DNA of 64,000 bases, from assembly GCA_032622095.1 (NCBI GenBank), contig CP136061.1, positions 132,130,087 through 132,194,086 of the forward strand, written 5' to 3'. Source of the DNA: Siphonodentalium dalli (Eukaryota; Mollusca; Scaphopoda; Gadilida; Siphonodentaliidae). This document shows, piece after piece, positions 45,826 through 56,675 of this stretch. A program made the translations under genes and the position numbers. How positions within the stretch are numbered: position 1 is the stretch's first letter; each line of letters starts with the position of its first letter. The notes below the pieces were generated by a model that was not told the origin of the DNA, ran no database searches, and saw nothing but the letters and a program-made list of their open reading frames with translations.

Positions 45826-46147
45826 CATTAATTCCCTAAATAATCGACTCCTTTACCACAGCAGAATTATGGGTAACTTTTCATGATTTAGTCGGAAATA
45901 TGGCTTGTTGCCATTCATCGGAAAGCTCTCACTCTTTTCATGATTTAGTCGGAAATATGGCTTGTTGCCATTCATCGGAAATATGGCTTGTTGCCATTCA
46001 TCGGAAATATGGCTTGTTGCCATTCATCGGAAAACTCTCAGTGAGAGCTTTCTGATGAATGGCAACAAGCCATATTTCCGACTAAATCATGAAAAGTTAG
46101 CCATAATTCTGCTGCGGTTAAGGAGTCGATTGTTTTGGGCATTACTG
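45826..46147. mobile_element. Family T MITE, copy 8, expanded loop
   Basis: Left tip CATTAATTCCCTAAA, right GGGCATTACTG. The segment ATATGGCTTGTTGCCATTC is repeated four times before the loop (from ~45899 to 46028), unlike the single occurrence in other copies. This suggests slippage or repeated template switching in the hairpin arm. Confidence 0.8.
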
Positions 46148-46303
46148 TACAATTAGTCCAATAATATACCAAAGTTTAATTAAAACGTGGCAGTAAACAC
46201 TCGAAAAAGCCAAAATATTGAAAAATATTCTGAATATCATATTTAGACTAAAATATTTGAACTTACTATATGATCAGCGATGTTTGTTGACAAACTAACA
46301 GTT

Positions 46304-46369
46304 TAAATCCTAAAAAGTTACCCATAATTCTGCTGTGGTTAAGGAGTCGATTATTTAGTACATTACTGT
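46304..46369. mobile_element. Family T MITE, right-end fragment (copy 9)
   Basis: TTTAAATCCTAAAAAGTTAC to ACATTACTG before TA. Confidence 0.7.
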
Positions 46370-46413
46370 AGCTGGGCTGATGCCTAAATGAAATGATCCA
46401 AATGTGGGCACTC

Positions 46414-46451
46414 TTAACCCTTTGGCGGGTGAGTATGTCATATATGACGTC
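46414..46451. mobile_element. Family P left-end fragment
   Basis: TTAACCCTTTGGCGGGTGAG followed by TATGTCATATATGACGTC, matching the left end of the copy at 54610. A family G element is inserted directly afterwards. Confidence 0.65.
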
Positions 46452-46705
46452 CAAGCCTTGAAATAGTGTGTCTGTCATTTGCAGAATGAGGTTCCCAGAG
46501 GGTGAATTTAGTGATGCTACCCCGCATAGTGGGCTAGCATCACCAAATTCACCCTCTGGGAACCTCATTCTGCTGAGGTGTAAGCAGAATGAGGTCCCCA
46601 TAGGGTGAATTTGGTGATGCTAGCCTGCTATGCGGGGTAGCATCACTAAATTCACCCTCTGGGGACCTCATTCTGCAAATGACAGGCACACTATTTCAAG
46701 GTTTG
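46452..46705. mobile_element. Long-TIR MITE, family G, copy 8
   Basis: CAAGCCTTGAAATAGTGTG to CACTATTTCAAGGTTTG, with long well-matched arms and a short centre. The flanks ATGACGTC and ATGATGTC suggest an 8-bp duplication with one change. Confidence 0.85.
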
Positions 46706-48069
46706 ATGATGTCATATACATGGGTGAATATATTATTGAATCATATTGTAACAATTGCCTATTATTACCACTTTATGCTGCTTTATGGGGCGTTTTCTAG
46801 GCCATTGATAATGTTTTTCGGGGCATTCCAAATAGCGTATTGTTACCAAAACACCAGGCCGCGGCCCCGGCAAATGACCAGAAGTTAGATCTCATTTATT
46901 ATCATGAGTTACGTCCTTTCAATCTCAGACTTACTTTGTTTATTTAAAGAAAATAATGGGAAAATGTACCATATTTTCCTCACACTGTAGTGGTTTAATA
47001 GTTATGATTGGAAATCACGCTATATGGTTGAATTATTGTCTCAAGCGTAAACATGCATAAATAACTTTAGCTGTCAAACTCTCATCGTTTGTCACTCGTC
47101 TTCAATGCTGGTTTTTATTTATTTATATGTTCTTGGAAATATCTCTCTCTTAATCTACTTCATTATTTCACTGGGTCAAATTCCAAATATGTGGTAATAA
47201 TAGTAATAACATGATCGTATCGGGCATTATGGTTTATTAACGGCCCTCTGGAATGATTAACAGCCCTCGACTTCGTCTCATGCCGCTAATAGGCCTTTGG
47301 GCAGTTAATCATTCCTGCCGGGTTGTTAATAGCAACCACCAAGGGTGCTTATACCTAAGGCAGGTGAATGACGTCATATAATTGTTTCTATATCCATCAG
47401 TGATTTTTCAAGATCGCAGGTATAGATTCTGGAGAAATTGTCACGTCACTTCCGGTTAGCAACCGTGTTGAGATTGTAAAAAACCCGGAATTGGAAATGA
47501 AGCATCGCGATAGAAATGAATGTAACTACTTCACAATTTATGAAGAATTCACCTGTGATTTAAGTCTATTAATTGCATTTAGACCAATTTCGTTGGTAAA
47601 TGAAAAATGAAGAAGTCACGACGATAATCCAGACAAGATTTTACAATCCACGACACATCTTGTCAATTTTGCATGTCGTCTCCGTCGTGACCACTGCATG
47701 ATGTTACGTAAATTATTCTTAGCGTTATGTCGCCGTAAAAATGCAAATTTGAGGCACATCATGATTGTGTGGTTGCTCCACTACGTATCACGTACGATTC
47801 ATATTAAACCATACCACCCTCAAAAATCATGTTATTGTTATATTGTAACAAATAAATCCCACAGGCAACATTATTAAAAACACAAATTAATGTAAATAAT
47901 AAAAATAATATACATCCACATTATATATCCATGAAAACTTTCCTTTTAGGAGATGAGTTTCCAAAGTTATGATATGGTAACATAATATTACCCTCCAACT
48001 ACCATAAACGACATATATGTCCACCCATCACCGTAAAATGACATAAATGTTGTTCTACCCACGAAAGGG
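46706..48069. other. Unassigned sequence with a foldback at ~47228-47345
   Basis: 47228-47345 has inverted words ATTAACGGCCCTCTGGAATG and CAGTTAATCATTCCTGCC-like sequence, likely a small foldback. 47990-48073 is the inverted end of a family P element (ACGACATATATGTC, then ACGAAAGGGTTAA at 48061-48073). No gene recognised. Confidence 0.5.
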
Positions 48070-48159
48070 TTAAAACTGTATTAATTGTTATTTAGTGATA
48101 TATTGTGAAGAGTTTTGTTGAATAAATGAGAATATTCATGAATACAGAAGTGCCACTGT

Positions 48160-48395
48160 TCATATACTTTAATCCTTTCTTTACAAAATGGATTCTCCCA
48201 GTCAGTTAAAAAGTGTACATCAGAATGGTCTATTATTGATTTGGAGTGATGTTAGTGTGATAAAAGTAGACAACAGAAAAATGAAAGTACAGAAAGAGTC
48301 CTATTTATTGAGGGAAATGTTTAGATAATAAGTTCATGGTCGTTTGTTGAACTTATTATCTGAACATTTCCTATGGGATAACTACTCATCAACGA
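48160..48395. repeat. Family R repeat, copy 3
   Basis: Contains GAATGGTCTATTATTGATTT, AGAAAGAGTCCTATTTAT and a hairpin at ~48320-48372 (GGAAATGTTTAGATAATAAG and complement). Confidence 0.6.
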
Positions 48396-48458
48396 TGCTT
48401 TAATTTTGAAAGAGATAATGTATGTTAGACAGCAGCCCTATTCTCTATCCAATATATC

Positions 48459-48714
48459 ATAACCCCTTCATGATGGGAGCTGGCTGGTGCAGCATTAAAG
48501 ATCCTGGGCCAGTGCATTTCTTATATATGTGAGTCTCCCACAGGGAGCCTTGCATATATAAGAGACTGAACTGGCTTACAACGTCAAGGTAATATTGTTA
48601 GGCAATGTATTCTCTTATATATGCGAGGCTCCTTATGGGAGACTCACATATAAGAGAATGAACTGGCAGAGGGTTTTCAAAAATTTCAGGAAACTCTAGG
48701 CATGGAAGGGTTAA
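48459..48714. mobile_element. Family P MITE, copy 5 (shares its right TTAA with the next)
   Basis: The left tip is decayed (ATAACCCCTTCATGATGGG); the right end CATGGAAGGGTTAA is intact. It has two inner AT-rich hairpins with CTTATATATG words. Confidence 0.78.
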
Positions 48715-48995
48715 CCCTTTCAGTGCCAGGGGCCGATTTCATCGGCCCTAATTTACGGTCTGTAAAATCGGCCTTAAAAAATAAAAAAAAACTTTTTTTT
48801 TTTTTTTTTTTTTTTAGATTTTAAATTTTTTTATTAAAATTGTAAAAAATTGTAAAAAATAATAACAAATGATGAAAAATTGTTAGGCCAATGCATTCTC
48901 TTATATATGCGAGTCGACTCGCATATATAAGAGAATGCATTGGCACAGGGTATATGGGTTGATACAAAAATCGGACCTGGCACTCAAAGGGTTAA
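48711..48995. mobile_element. Family P MITE, copy 6, with 58-bp perfect palindrome
   Basis: TTAACCCTTTCAGTGCCAGG to TGGCACTCAAAGGGTTAA. It uses the same TTAA (48711-48714) as the preceding copy. A poly-A/poly-T stretch occupies ~48783-48816, and a spacerless perfect palindrome lies at 48887-48944. Confidence 0.85.
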
Positions 48996-48999
48996 TAGT

Positions 49000-49290
49000 T
49001 CAAGTCTATTGACATCATAAAGAATTCATCCATTCTATATACACCATCTTCTCAAGTTACTGTATCCTAATGTTACCCATCCTAATGAACAAGGAAGCTA
49101 TATATACCGGGTGCTGTACTAAGAGTGCATATCTAGTATTATAGCCCACCTTCAACTAGAGAGTTTTAACAAATAGAGTATGGAATTGAGTACAAAAAGG
49201 TGCATTACCTGGTAATGCATTAGTGTCCTGGATATTATAGCTGTCGATTCGGCCATTGAATAGCCAATCAGATATTCTCTGTCATTGTTA
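49000..49290. repeat. Local duplication, copy 2 (pairs with 45345-45650)
   Basis: Shared words in the same order as the partner. It abuts the satellite-cored element copy C, which the partner lacks. Confidence 0.65.
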
Positions 49291-50040
49291 GCTCAACTTT
49301 ACTTTGTAAAGTTTGAGCTATTGCCATGGCTTGGTATCCGTCGTGCGTGTGTGTGTGCGTGTGTGCGTGATTCGTCAACAATTTCCTTTAGCACGGGCTA
49401 CAGTTCGTAACTTTGGTCCGATTATTATGAAATCATGGATGTTGACATTGACATGTAGATTGGAACCAGTCATTTTGGGGTCATTCGGAAGAAAAACATG
49501 GCCGCCAGTGGCCATCTTGGATTTCAAAATTCAATCCATTAGCATGGGCTACAGGCCGTACTGTTGGTCTTATAGTCATGAAATTTGTCATGAATGTAAA
49601 TATTGTCATGTAGATGGGAACGAGTAATTTTGGGGTCATTCGGCCAAAAAACATGGCCGCCGGCAGCCATCTTAGATTTTACTCTTTGCATGACTAAATC
49701 CTTTTACACAGGCTACAGGTCGTACCTTTGGTTGGATCATCATAAAATGTGTCATGGATGTTAACAATGACATGTAGATGGGAATGAGTCATTTTTGGGT
49801 CATTCGGCCAAAAAACATGACCGCCAGCTGCCATCTTGGATTTTACTCTTTGTATGACTAAATCCTTTAGCACGGGCTACAGGTCGTACCTTTAGTCTGA
49901 TCATCATGAAATTTGTCATGGCTGTTGAAATTGGAATGTAGATGGGAACGAGTCATTTTGGGGTCATTAGGACAAAAAACATGGCCGCCAGCGGCCATCT
50001 TTGATTTCAAAATTTAATCCACTATCGTATTCCACACACA
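49291..50040 (-). mobile_element. Satellite-cored dispersed element, copy C (minus orientation)
   Basis: 49291-49320 is a hairpin (AGCTCAACTTTAC and GTAAAGTTTGAGCT) leading into GCTATTGCCATGG, the complement of the right end of copies A and B. About four monomers follow in reverse (CATCTTGGATTT near 49514, 49670 as CATCTTAGATTT, 49833). The left-end sequence of copy A is absent, so it is truncated near 50030. The 104-codon frame at 49313-49627 is an artefact of this repeat. Confidence 0.78.
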
Positions 50041-50178
50041 ATGTCAGACCAACTTGAATCCATACTCCATGGAACACGAGCAATTCAATATCCTTTTCAG
50101 CGAAATCAGTCTTCTACACGAAGAAACTATCGATACCAGGTAAGCAACTGACCAACATGCCCAGATACACAAATCAAC

Positions 50179-50421
50179 TAAACCCTTTGATGACAGGAGC
50201 TGCACTGGTGCAGCACTAAAGATCCTGTGCATTTTTTTATATATGCCAGTCTCCCATAGGAAGCCTTGCATATATAAGGGAATGCACTGGCTTACAAGTA
50301 CAAGGTGAGTATTGTTAAGCCAATGAGTTCTCTTATATAGGGGAGCCTCGCATATATAAGAGAATGCATTGGCACAGGGTTATCGCAAAATTTCAGGAAA
50401 CTCCAGTCATAGAATGGTTAA
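50179..50421. mobile_element. Family P MITE, copy 7
   Basis: Left AAACCCTTTGATGACAGG (TTAA lost), right TAGAATGGTTAAC (TTAA at 50418-50421). The inner AT-rich inverted segments are typical. Confidence 0.7.
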
Positions 50422-50812
50422 CACCCCCTTGCGTGGTTCACAAATCCATCGTTATTGGGAATTAAACCAGCTTCACTATTGCTAGGCAGCTAATGACAAT
50501 CTTATGTGCTATGCACCATAACGGTAGAACAACCATAATAGGATAAATATTATTACATATTAAATCTGCCTATCTATCCGAATGTTTATCCAAAATGGCT
50601 AATCCGATATCCATACATCTTCCTCTTTATTTGCTAAGCTAATTAGAGAGCAATGATGTCTTCCAAACAGTGCTTCTTTTGGGCCAGAGCTGTAATCACA
50701 TTTTGTACAAAAGAGAGGGCATATATCCAGGGAATGCCAAACTACTGAAGATGAAGAATATATAACCTTCAGAAGAGAACATTTCATAAAGTATATATAT
50801 ACACCTTTGAAC
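50422..50812. other. Unassigned sequence
   Basis: Nothing recognised. Confidence 0.35.
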
Positions 50813-51342
50813 ACAAGTCTGGATATAGTGTGTCTGACATTTGCATGAATGAGGTCCCCAGAGGGTGAATTTTATGCTACCCCACATAGTGGGCTATCAT
50901 CACCAATTCACCATTACTCAAGCCTTGAAATAGTGCGTCTGTCATTTGCAGAATGAGGTCCCCAGAGGGTGAATTTAGTGACCCCGCCACCAAATTCACC
51001 CTCTGGGAACCTCATTCTGCTTAGCCTCAACTGCTATGGGAGACCTAGGATCAGACTGAAGTTCCCCAGTTGATGTTAGTGATGTTCACCCATAAATCAC
51101 ATCGATTAGGCAATTTATCATCTGCAAATTAGGGGATATAGAAACTGAAAAGAAGGAAAAAAGTAACTAAAAACAATGTTAATTTGAAACTATAGATACT
51201 TCCCATAAGATGAGGCCTAAACAGAATGAGGTCCCCAGAGGGTGAATGTGGCGATGTTAGTCCGCTGTATGGGATAGCATCACTAAATTCACCCTCTAGG
51301 GAGCTCATTCAGAAAATGTCAGACACACTATATCCAGGCTTG
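50813..51342. mobile_element. Family G MITE, composite copy 9
   Basis: The outer tips CAAGTCTGGATATAGTGTG and CACTATATCCAGGCTTG match each other. A second left end (CAAGCCTTGAAATAGTGCG) starts at 50919 with no matching right end of its own type, implying nested insertion or recombination between copies. Confidence 0.7.
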
Positions 51343-51479
51343 CCCGTTTCATAAAGTATATATACATTTGAGTAAGGATCAGTCAAAGACAATCAGGGCT
51401 GGAGATCCTGCTCTGCCGTCTGTGCATGTCTGTTCCCAAAGCTAGCGAGATAATAATAAAGAAACCCAAGCCTGAAATA

Positions 51480-51723
51480 TAGTGTGCCTGTCATTAGCAG
51501 AATGAGGTCCCCAGAGGGTGAATTTAGTGATGCTATCCCGCGTAGCGGGCTAGCATCACCAAATTCACCCTCTGGGGACCTCATTCTGCTTACACCTCAG
51601 CAGAATGAGGTTCCCAGAGGGTGAATTTGGTGATGCTAGCCCGCTATGCGGGGTAGCATCACTAAATTCACCCTCTGGGAACCTCATTCTGCAAATGACA
51701 GACACACTATTTCAAGGCTTGAA
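51480..51723. mobile_element. Long-TIR MITE, family G, copy 10, with 9-bp duplication
   Basis: Almost only two long inverted arms (~110 bp each) around a short centre. AAGAAACCC occurs immediately outside both tips (51470-51478 approx. and 51723-51731). Long arms with an 8-9-bp duplication suggest a Mutator-like origin, but no transposase is present and Merlin-like cannot be excluded. Confidence 0.82.
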
Positions 51724-51732
51724 GAAACCCAA

Positions 51733-52017
51733 ACATCGACTCTCAGGGGCGGGGATGAGTGGTAAAATTATTACATTTTATATCTTTCGTGACATTAGCT
51801 AAGTCATATCAATAGGTACAAGAGGTAATTACCACCTCCTGACAGCAATCATTTGTTTTTTTTTCCATAACAGTAGATCGCTAATCTCGTCAATTATGTC
51901 ATTATTCATACTGGAGTCTATGACCTCATGTCTCTGTCACTTCTACTTAGTTCTGCCTCATACAGCTCTGAAACAGGAACCTACATCATACTTTGCTCCA
52001 AAATGACGGCAAGGTGT
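51733..52017. other. Unassigned sequence
   Basis: Nothing recognised. Confidence 0.35.
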
Positions 52018-52459
52018 TAAAGATGCATAATCCGATTAAGCGCCCCTCCATTACTATTTATTTGGATTCGGGGGGTAAAAAATATTTGATTCGAGTCGAG
52101 GAACCCACCTATCAAAGCTCAGAGTTATTAGATATAAATTTTTGACATCTATTATCTTTCACCATCATGAATTATTATTGGTCCAGTAAACAGTCGATGA
52201 GCCGACATCGGATCTAATTGTGGATGATGATGAATAACTCTAAAATCAAGAGGCTTTCTGTTCATAATAAGGCCAAATTTCATTGAACATCATGTTGATA
52301 AATAACATGTTTCGGGCAATTTGATACTATAGTTGACAGTGGTTAGCATTATTTTTAGGCAATTAATCGATTCTGATAACTGAAGCAGCATTTCTAAAAA
52401 TGTTGTTTTTGTTGGAATCTGATTATATGGGGACCATCAAATCGGATTGAGTACCTTTA
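52018..52459. mobile_element. Inverted-repeat element, family D, copy 2
   Basis: Left TAAAGATGCATAATCCGA, right CGGATTGAGTACCTTTA. The inner landmarks GATTCGAGTCGAGGAACC and GGGGACCATCAAATCGG match copy 1. Confidence 0.75.
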
Positions 52460-52674
52460 AGCCTAGCAATTTCAACATTTGTTTTTTTCTATATTTTCCA
52501 AAAGATATCAATAACCTATTTATAGACTAATGAGCTATCCCAACAACTCATCTCGGGTACTGCAAACAATGGATATCAACAGATTATTTTTTTAAGGAGA
52601 TTTTGTCAGTCAAATTTCACAACCTAAAAAAATTGTGACTGAAGCCACTTGAACAATTACTTATTGTGAGCTAG

Positions 52675-52887
52675 CAGAAATGCCCTAAGTAATCGACTCC
52701 TTAACCACAGCAGAATTATGGGTAACTTTTCAGGATTTAGTCGGAAATATGGCTTGTTGCCATTCATCAGAAAGCTCTCGGGGAGAGCTTTCCGATGAAT
52801 GGCAACAAGCCATATTTCCGACTAAATCCTGAAAAGTTAACCATAATTCTGCTGTGGTTAAGGAGTCGATTACTTAGGGCATTACTG
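52675..52887. mobile_element. Family T MITE, copy 10
   Basis: CAGAAATGCCCTAAG to GGGCATTACTG before TA. Near-perfect hairpin. Confidence 0.85.
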
Positions 52888-53652
52888 TAGCAGAAAATTA
52901 TATATAGCTCATTCACTATCTTTTTGATGGAGTTATTCATATACCCCCTTTTTTTGCAAAAAAAAATTAAGTACAGAAAAATACTCACACCCCTCCCCAA
53001 TTTGGCATCCAATGAAGATGCTTGGCTAACAGTCTCTGAAATGAAAGTGTTAATGACACTGAAGCTCAACTTTGACAGGGGAAAATGTTGTCAAATGTTA
53101 CAGTTATAAATGGAGCGATAGAGTTGAGAAAAAAGGCTCAGTAATATATTGCTGATTGACATCTCCAGAAGAGATTGGTTTTAGAGATGAATTCTGAGTC
53201 GCAGACGTACCTCCGCTTACAAGCATGTCATTTTTTTTGTAAAATCTAATTCTACCAACCAAGACAATTCTCCTTGTTTGTTTATTAGGGAGAAGTATAG
53301 CTAAAGTTCAAATTACACCCCAACATCAATCACCCTGCTATGATCAGTATTATGTAAACACTATAGCCCATTTATAAAAACCATTATACTGAGTAAGAAC
53401 ACTATTAAAATCAATAAATGTACTTTTATTGCTGCTGGAACATATGCCTACTGGTATTTAAGAGTTTTCCTCGGAGAAAAATTAGGGAGAAGTGGCATTT
53501 TTCAGGAATAATATGTCTCCCAAGTCGCCCTTAATGCCAGTCCTTGCAACAATTTTGTTATTGTTGCAAAATCTAATTCTGCATTTGTTAGTTTCTCCCT
53601 TTTAGACACATATAGTGTTTGATCTTGCATTAATCCCAATTTCTAGTCTATA
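52888..53652. other. Unassigned sequence
   Basis: 53041-53075 (ATGAAAGTGTTAATGACACT, GAAGCTCAACTTTG) matches only the left end of the satellite-cored element; no core follows, so it is a solo end. Nothing else supported. Confidence 0.5.
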
Positions 53653-54000
53653 ATAAAGATGCATAATTCGAATAAACGCTCGCAAATTACTGTTTCCTTG
53701 GCTTCGGATGTAAAATATATTTGATTCGAGTCGAGGAACCCACCCATCAAAGCTCAGACTGATCAGATATCAATTTTTGAAATCTTTTTTCACCACCGAT
53801 AATTAACAGTCAACGAAAAGACGGTCTTGGACTAAATTGCAGATGAAGATGTATAACTCTAAAATCAAGTGGCTTTTTTGTGTCAGATATTTGACAAAAA
53901 GCAAAATGTTGATAAATAACATGTTTTAGGCAATTTTATACAAAAGTTGACTATGGTTAGCATTATTTTTGGGCAATTAATCGATGCTGATACCTGAAGC
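53653..54000. mobile_element. Family D element, copy 3 (right end missing)
   Basis: TAAAGATGCATAATTCGA left tip, GATTCGAGTCGAGGAACC inside. It loses similarity after TGATACCTGAAGC. Confidence 0.72.
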
Positions 54001-54609
54001 GCTATCATCGGCCACTTATAACCAAATCATTGATACAGTTAAAGTCAATGGTACAACAAATGCAGCTCAATGTATACAAGATAACAAAAATAGCATTTCT
54101 AGGGCATGGCAAAACATGCCCCATGGTAATTCCAACAACTCTAACTCTAACTGTAGTAAAAATTGGTGGGCGGAACCCGCATTCGAACTTAACCTGTATT
54201 TTGTGCTATAAAACACACATACCAAATTTCATTCCATTCAGTTGAGACTCTCTAAAGTTTTCATTTGGAAACCAAAAGTAAATGGAATACTGACAGACGA
54301 ACGACCAATAACAGGCGTATAATAAAATCATCCAAACATGAGATTTAAGGCAGTAAAAAGCAACAGGCTGATCTATTGCATAAATGTAAGGCCACTCAAA
54401 CAATACATAAACCACTCATACCCGGTACACATTAGATCACCAAACACTTAACTTGAAGAATCAAAGGATATTGAAGCCAAATGTGCAACAAACACAGCCT
54501 AATTACAACATCAATCAATGTTCTGTCTAATAGTATCTTCATAAAACACAGAATATAGTCCAAGGACCAGTCTAGAGGGAGAGATGAAATATCAGTCAGC
54601 GCTCCCTTT
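54001..54609. other. Unassigned sequence
   Basis: 54225-54310 (AATTTCATTCCATTCAGTTG, then GACAGACGAACGACC) resembles 44960-45060 and is likely a repeat tail. The open frames here are unsupported. Confidence 0.4.
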
Positions 54610-54950
54610 TTAACCCTTTGGCGAGTAGAACGACATATATGTCGTTTATCGGTTGAGGAGTAGAACGACATATATGTCATTTCAGGAAGTGTTATTTTAT
54701 GTAGACATAACTTCAATAAATTATCTGATTTATAAATGATTTGTATAGGAGTTATTTTGATTAATATAATGTCCCAAATGCATAAGTGCAATCGATTATG
54801 ATAACGCACGTTAACAAAAAACGCACATAAATTAAAATGAATTATTTGACCCTTTTGACCCGAACTTTTTAATAATTATTGCTATGACATACACGTTACA
54901 TTTACTCATGACGTAATGTATGACGTTACATATACTCTCCCAAGGGTTAT
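54610..54950. mobile_element. Family P MITE, subfamily with ACGACATATATGTCGT, copy 8
   Basis: TTAACCCTTTGGCGAGTAG left, CTCCCAAGGGTTAT right (TTAA mutated). A tandem GAGTAGAACGACATATATGT motif lies at the left. It is nearly identical to 59786-60117 over its body. Confidence 0.8.
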
Positions 54951-55103
54951 GCACATATACACATATTATCGTGACACAAATACCACAGGCTAATTTACTT
55001 GCACATATACAAAATATAATCATAGTTGTGTTTCAGGTAGAGAGTGCATCAAAATATATATTAAGAGCTTTTGGCAGCTTATTTTTAACATAACCTCCAC
55101 ATA
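54951..55103. other. Short unassigned stretch
   Basis: Nothing recognised. Confidence 0.3.
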
Positions 55104-55544
55104 CAAGCCTTCAAATTGTGTATCTGACATTTGCAGAATGAGGTCATCAGCTGCTGAATTTAGTGATACTACCCCACACAGTGGGTCAGCATCACCAAAT
55201 TCACCCTCTGGGGACCTCATTTTGCTTTGGCCTTATAATAATCTTCTAGAAAGTATTTAGTCTCAAATTAGCATTGTTTTAGTTACTTTTTCCCTTCTGT
55301 TCAGTTCCTATATCCCCTAATTTGCAGAAGATAAAATGCATAATCGAGGTGACTAATGGGTGAACATCACCAACTTCAACTGGGGAACGTCAGTCTGATC
55401 CTAGGTCTCCCATAGCATCATAATGAGGTTCCCAGAAGGTAAATTTTGTGATGCCAGCATGCCGTGCTGGTTAGAGTCACTAAATTCACCCTCTGGGGAC
55501 CTCATTCTGCAAATGTCAAACACACTATAATAATATCCAGGCTT
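55104..55544. mobile_element. Long-TIR MITE, family G, copy 11
   Basis: CAAGCCTTCAAATTGTGTA left, CACACTATAATAATATCCAG right, with the full middle including TATATCCCCTAATTTGCAG. Confidence 0.75.
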
Positions 55545-56221
55545 ATTAAAAACGATGCTTGAAGTGGCGCAAAATTAATTTTTTCAGCTTTTTTTTATAC
55601 TTTGCTTTACCTTTGACAAAAATACTTTTTTCTGGAAGTTCTGCCCCTTTGCCCCTTGGCAGCTTGTGGTGCCCTTGCTCATCCATGACAAACTATCAGA
55701 AAGAGGAATGAGGAATCGGTTAATTAAATGATACAGTCGAACATAAGGCTCATTGCATATAACTGATTGCTTCTTTGTGAGCATATGAGTATAGGACTTA
55801 AGTTAAAGAATGATGTGCATTATGTATCAAATTCGAGTGCAACAAATCTTTTATTGGCATCATGATACTAGTATGTGTATCTCGTTTCTTGTGCATGCAT
55901 GTGCCCCATATGGATTATAAATAATCAACTACTTGTGTCTTCCTTTACTCGTCTGTCGCAGTACATTTTAATCAGTATTATACAGACCCTTTGTAGATCT
56001 ACAACAAACTGTTTTGAGTCATGTTTTTTGTGTAGGTGGTGTCCCAGTCAGTTGATTATTATGATCAAAGAAAAACCTCCACCCGGATAAATACAACCAC
56101 ACTTCATATTAAACTGTTTGCACTTGTCTGGTGCATCAATTCAATAATGAGCCTTCATAAATGTAGCGCTCTTTGAGGTTGTTTTGCTGTGGCGTCCTTC
56201 TAATCAGATGATTATACTTAT
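55545..56221. other. Unassigned sequence
   Basis: 56020-56100 (TAGGTGGTGTCCCAGTCAGT, GATCAAAGAAAAACCTCC) has a diverged relative near 58580-58645 (TAGGTGATGTCCCATGCAGT, GTCAAAGAAAAAGCTAC), an unnamed dispersed repeat. Confidence 0.45.
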
Positions 56222-56675
56222 AAGTCTTAAAATAGTGTGTCTGTCATTTGCAGAATGAGGTCCCTAGAGGGTGAAGTTAATTATGCTACACAACACAGCG
56301 GGTTTGTATCACTAAGATCACCATCTGGCAACCTCAGTCTGCTTGGGCCTCATATTCTGGGAAGTATCTATAGTCTTCAATTAGCATTATTTTTAGTAAA
56401 TTTTTCCCTTCTGTTCAGTTTCTATATCCCCTAACTTGCAGAAGACAAATTGCATAATTGAGGTGACTAATGGCTGAACATTAATGCGCATCACCAACAT
56501 CAACTGGGGAACTTCAATCTTATCCTATGTCTCCCATAGCAGTTGAGACCTAAGCAGAATGAGGTACCCAGAAGGTGGATTTGGTGATGCTAGCACACCA
56601 AGTGGGATATCATCACTAAATTCACCCTCTGGTGACCTCATTCTGGAAATGACAGACACACTATTTCAAGGCTTG
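56222..56675. mobile_element. Long-TIR MITE, family G, copy 12
   Basis: AAGTCTTAAAATAGTGTG left, CACTATTTCAAGGCTTG right. TACTTATA occurs just outside both ends, an 8-bp duplication allowing for a 2-3-bp offset at the right. Confidence 0.78.

Noticed and set aside
49313-49627. 104-codon ORF beginning in a GTGTGTGTGCGTG stretch
   Set aside because: It lies entirely in satellite-cored element copy C, and the same DNA in copies A and B is not open.
54170-54195. tRNA-derived SINE B box (GAACCCGCATTCGAAC)
   Set aside because: No A box at proper spacing and no cloverleaf could be drawn.
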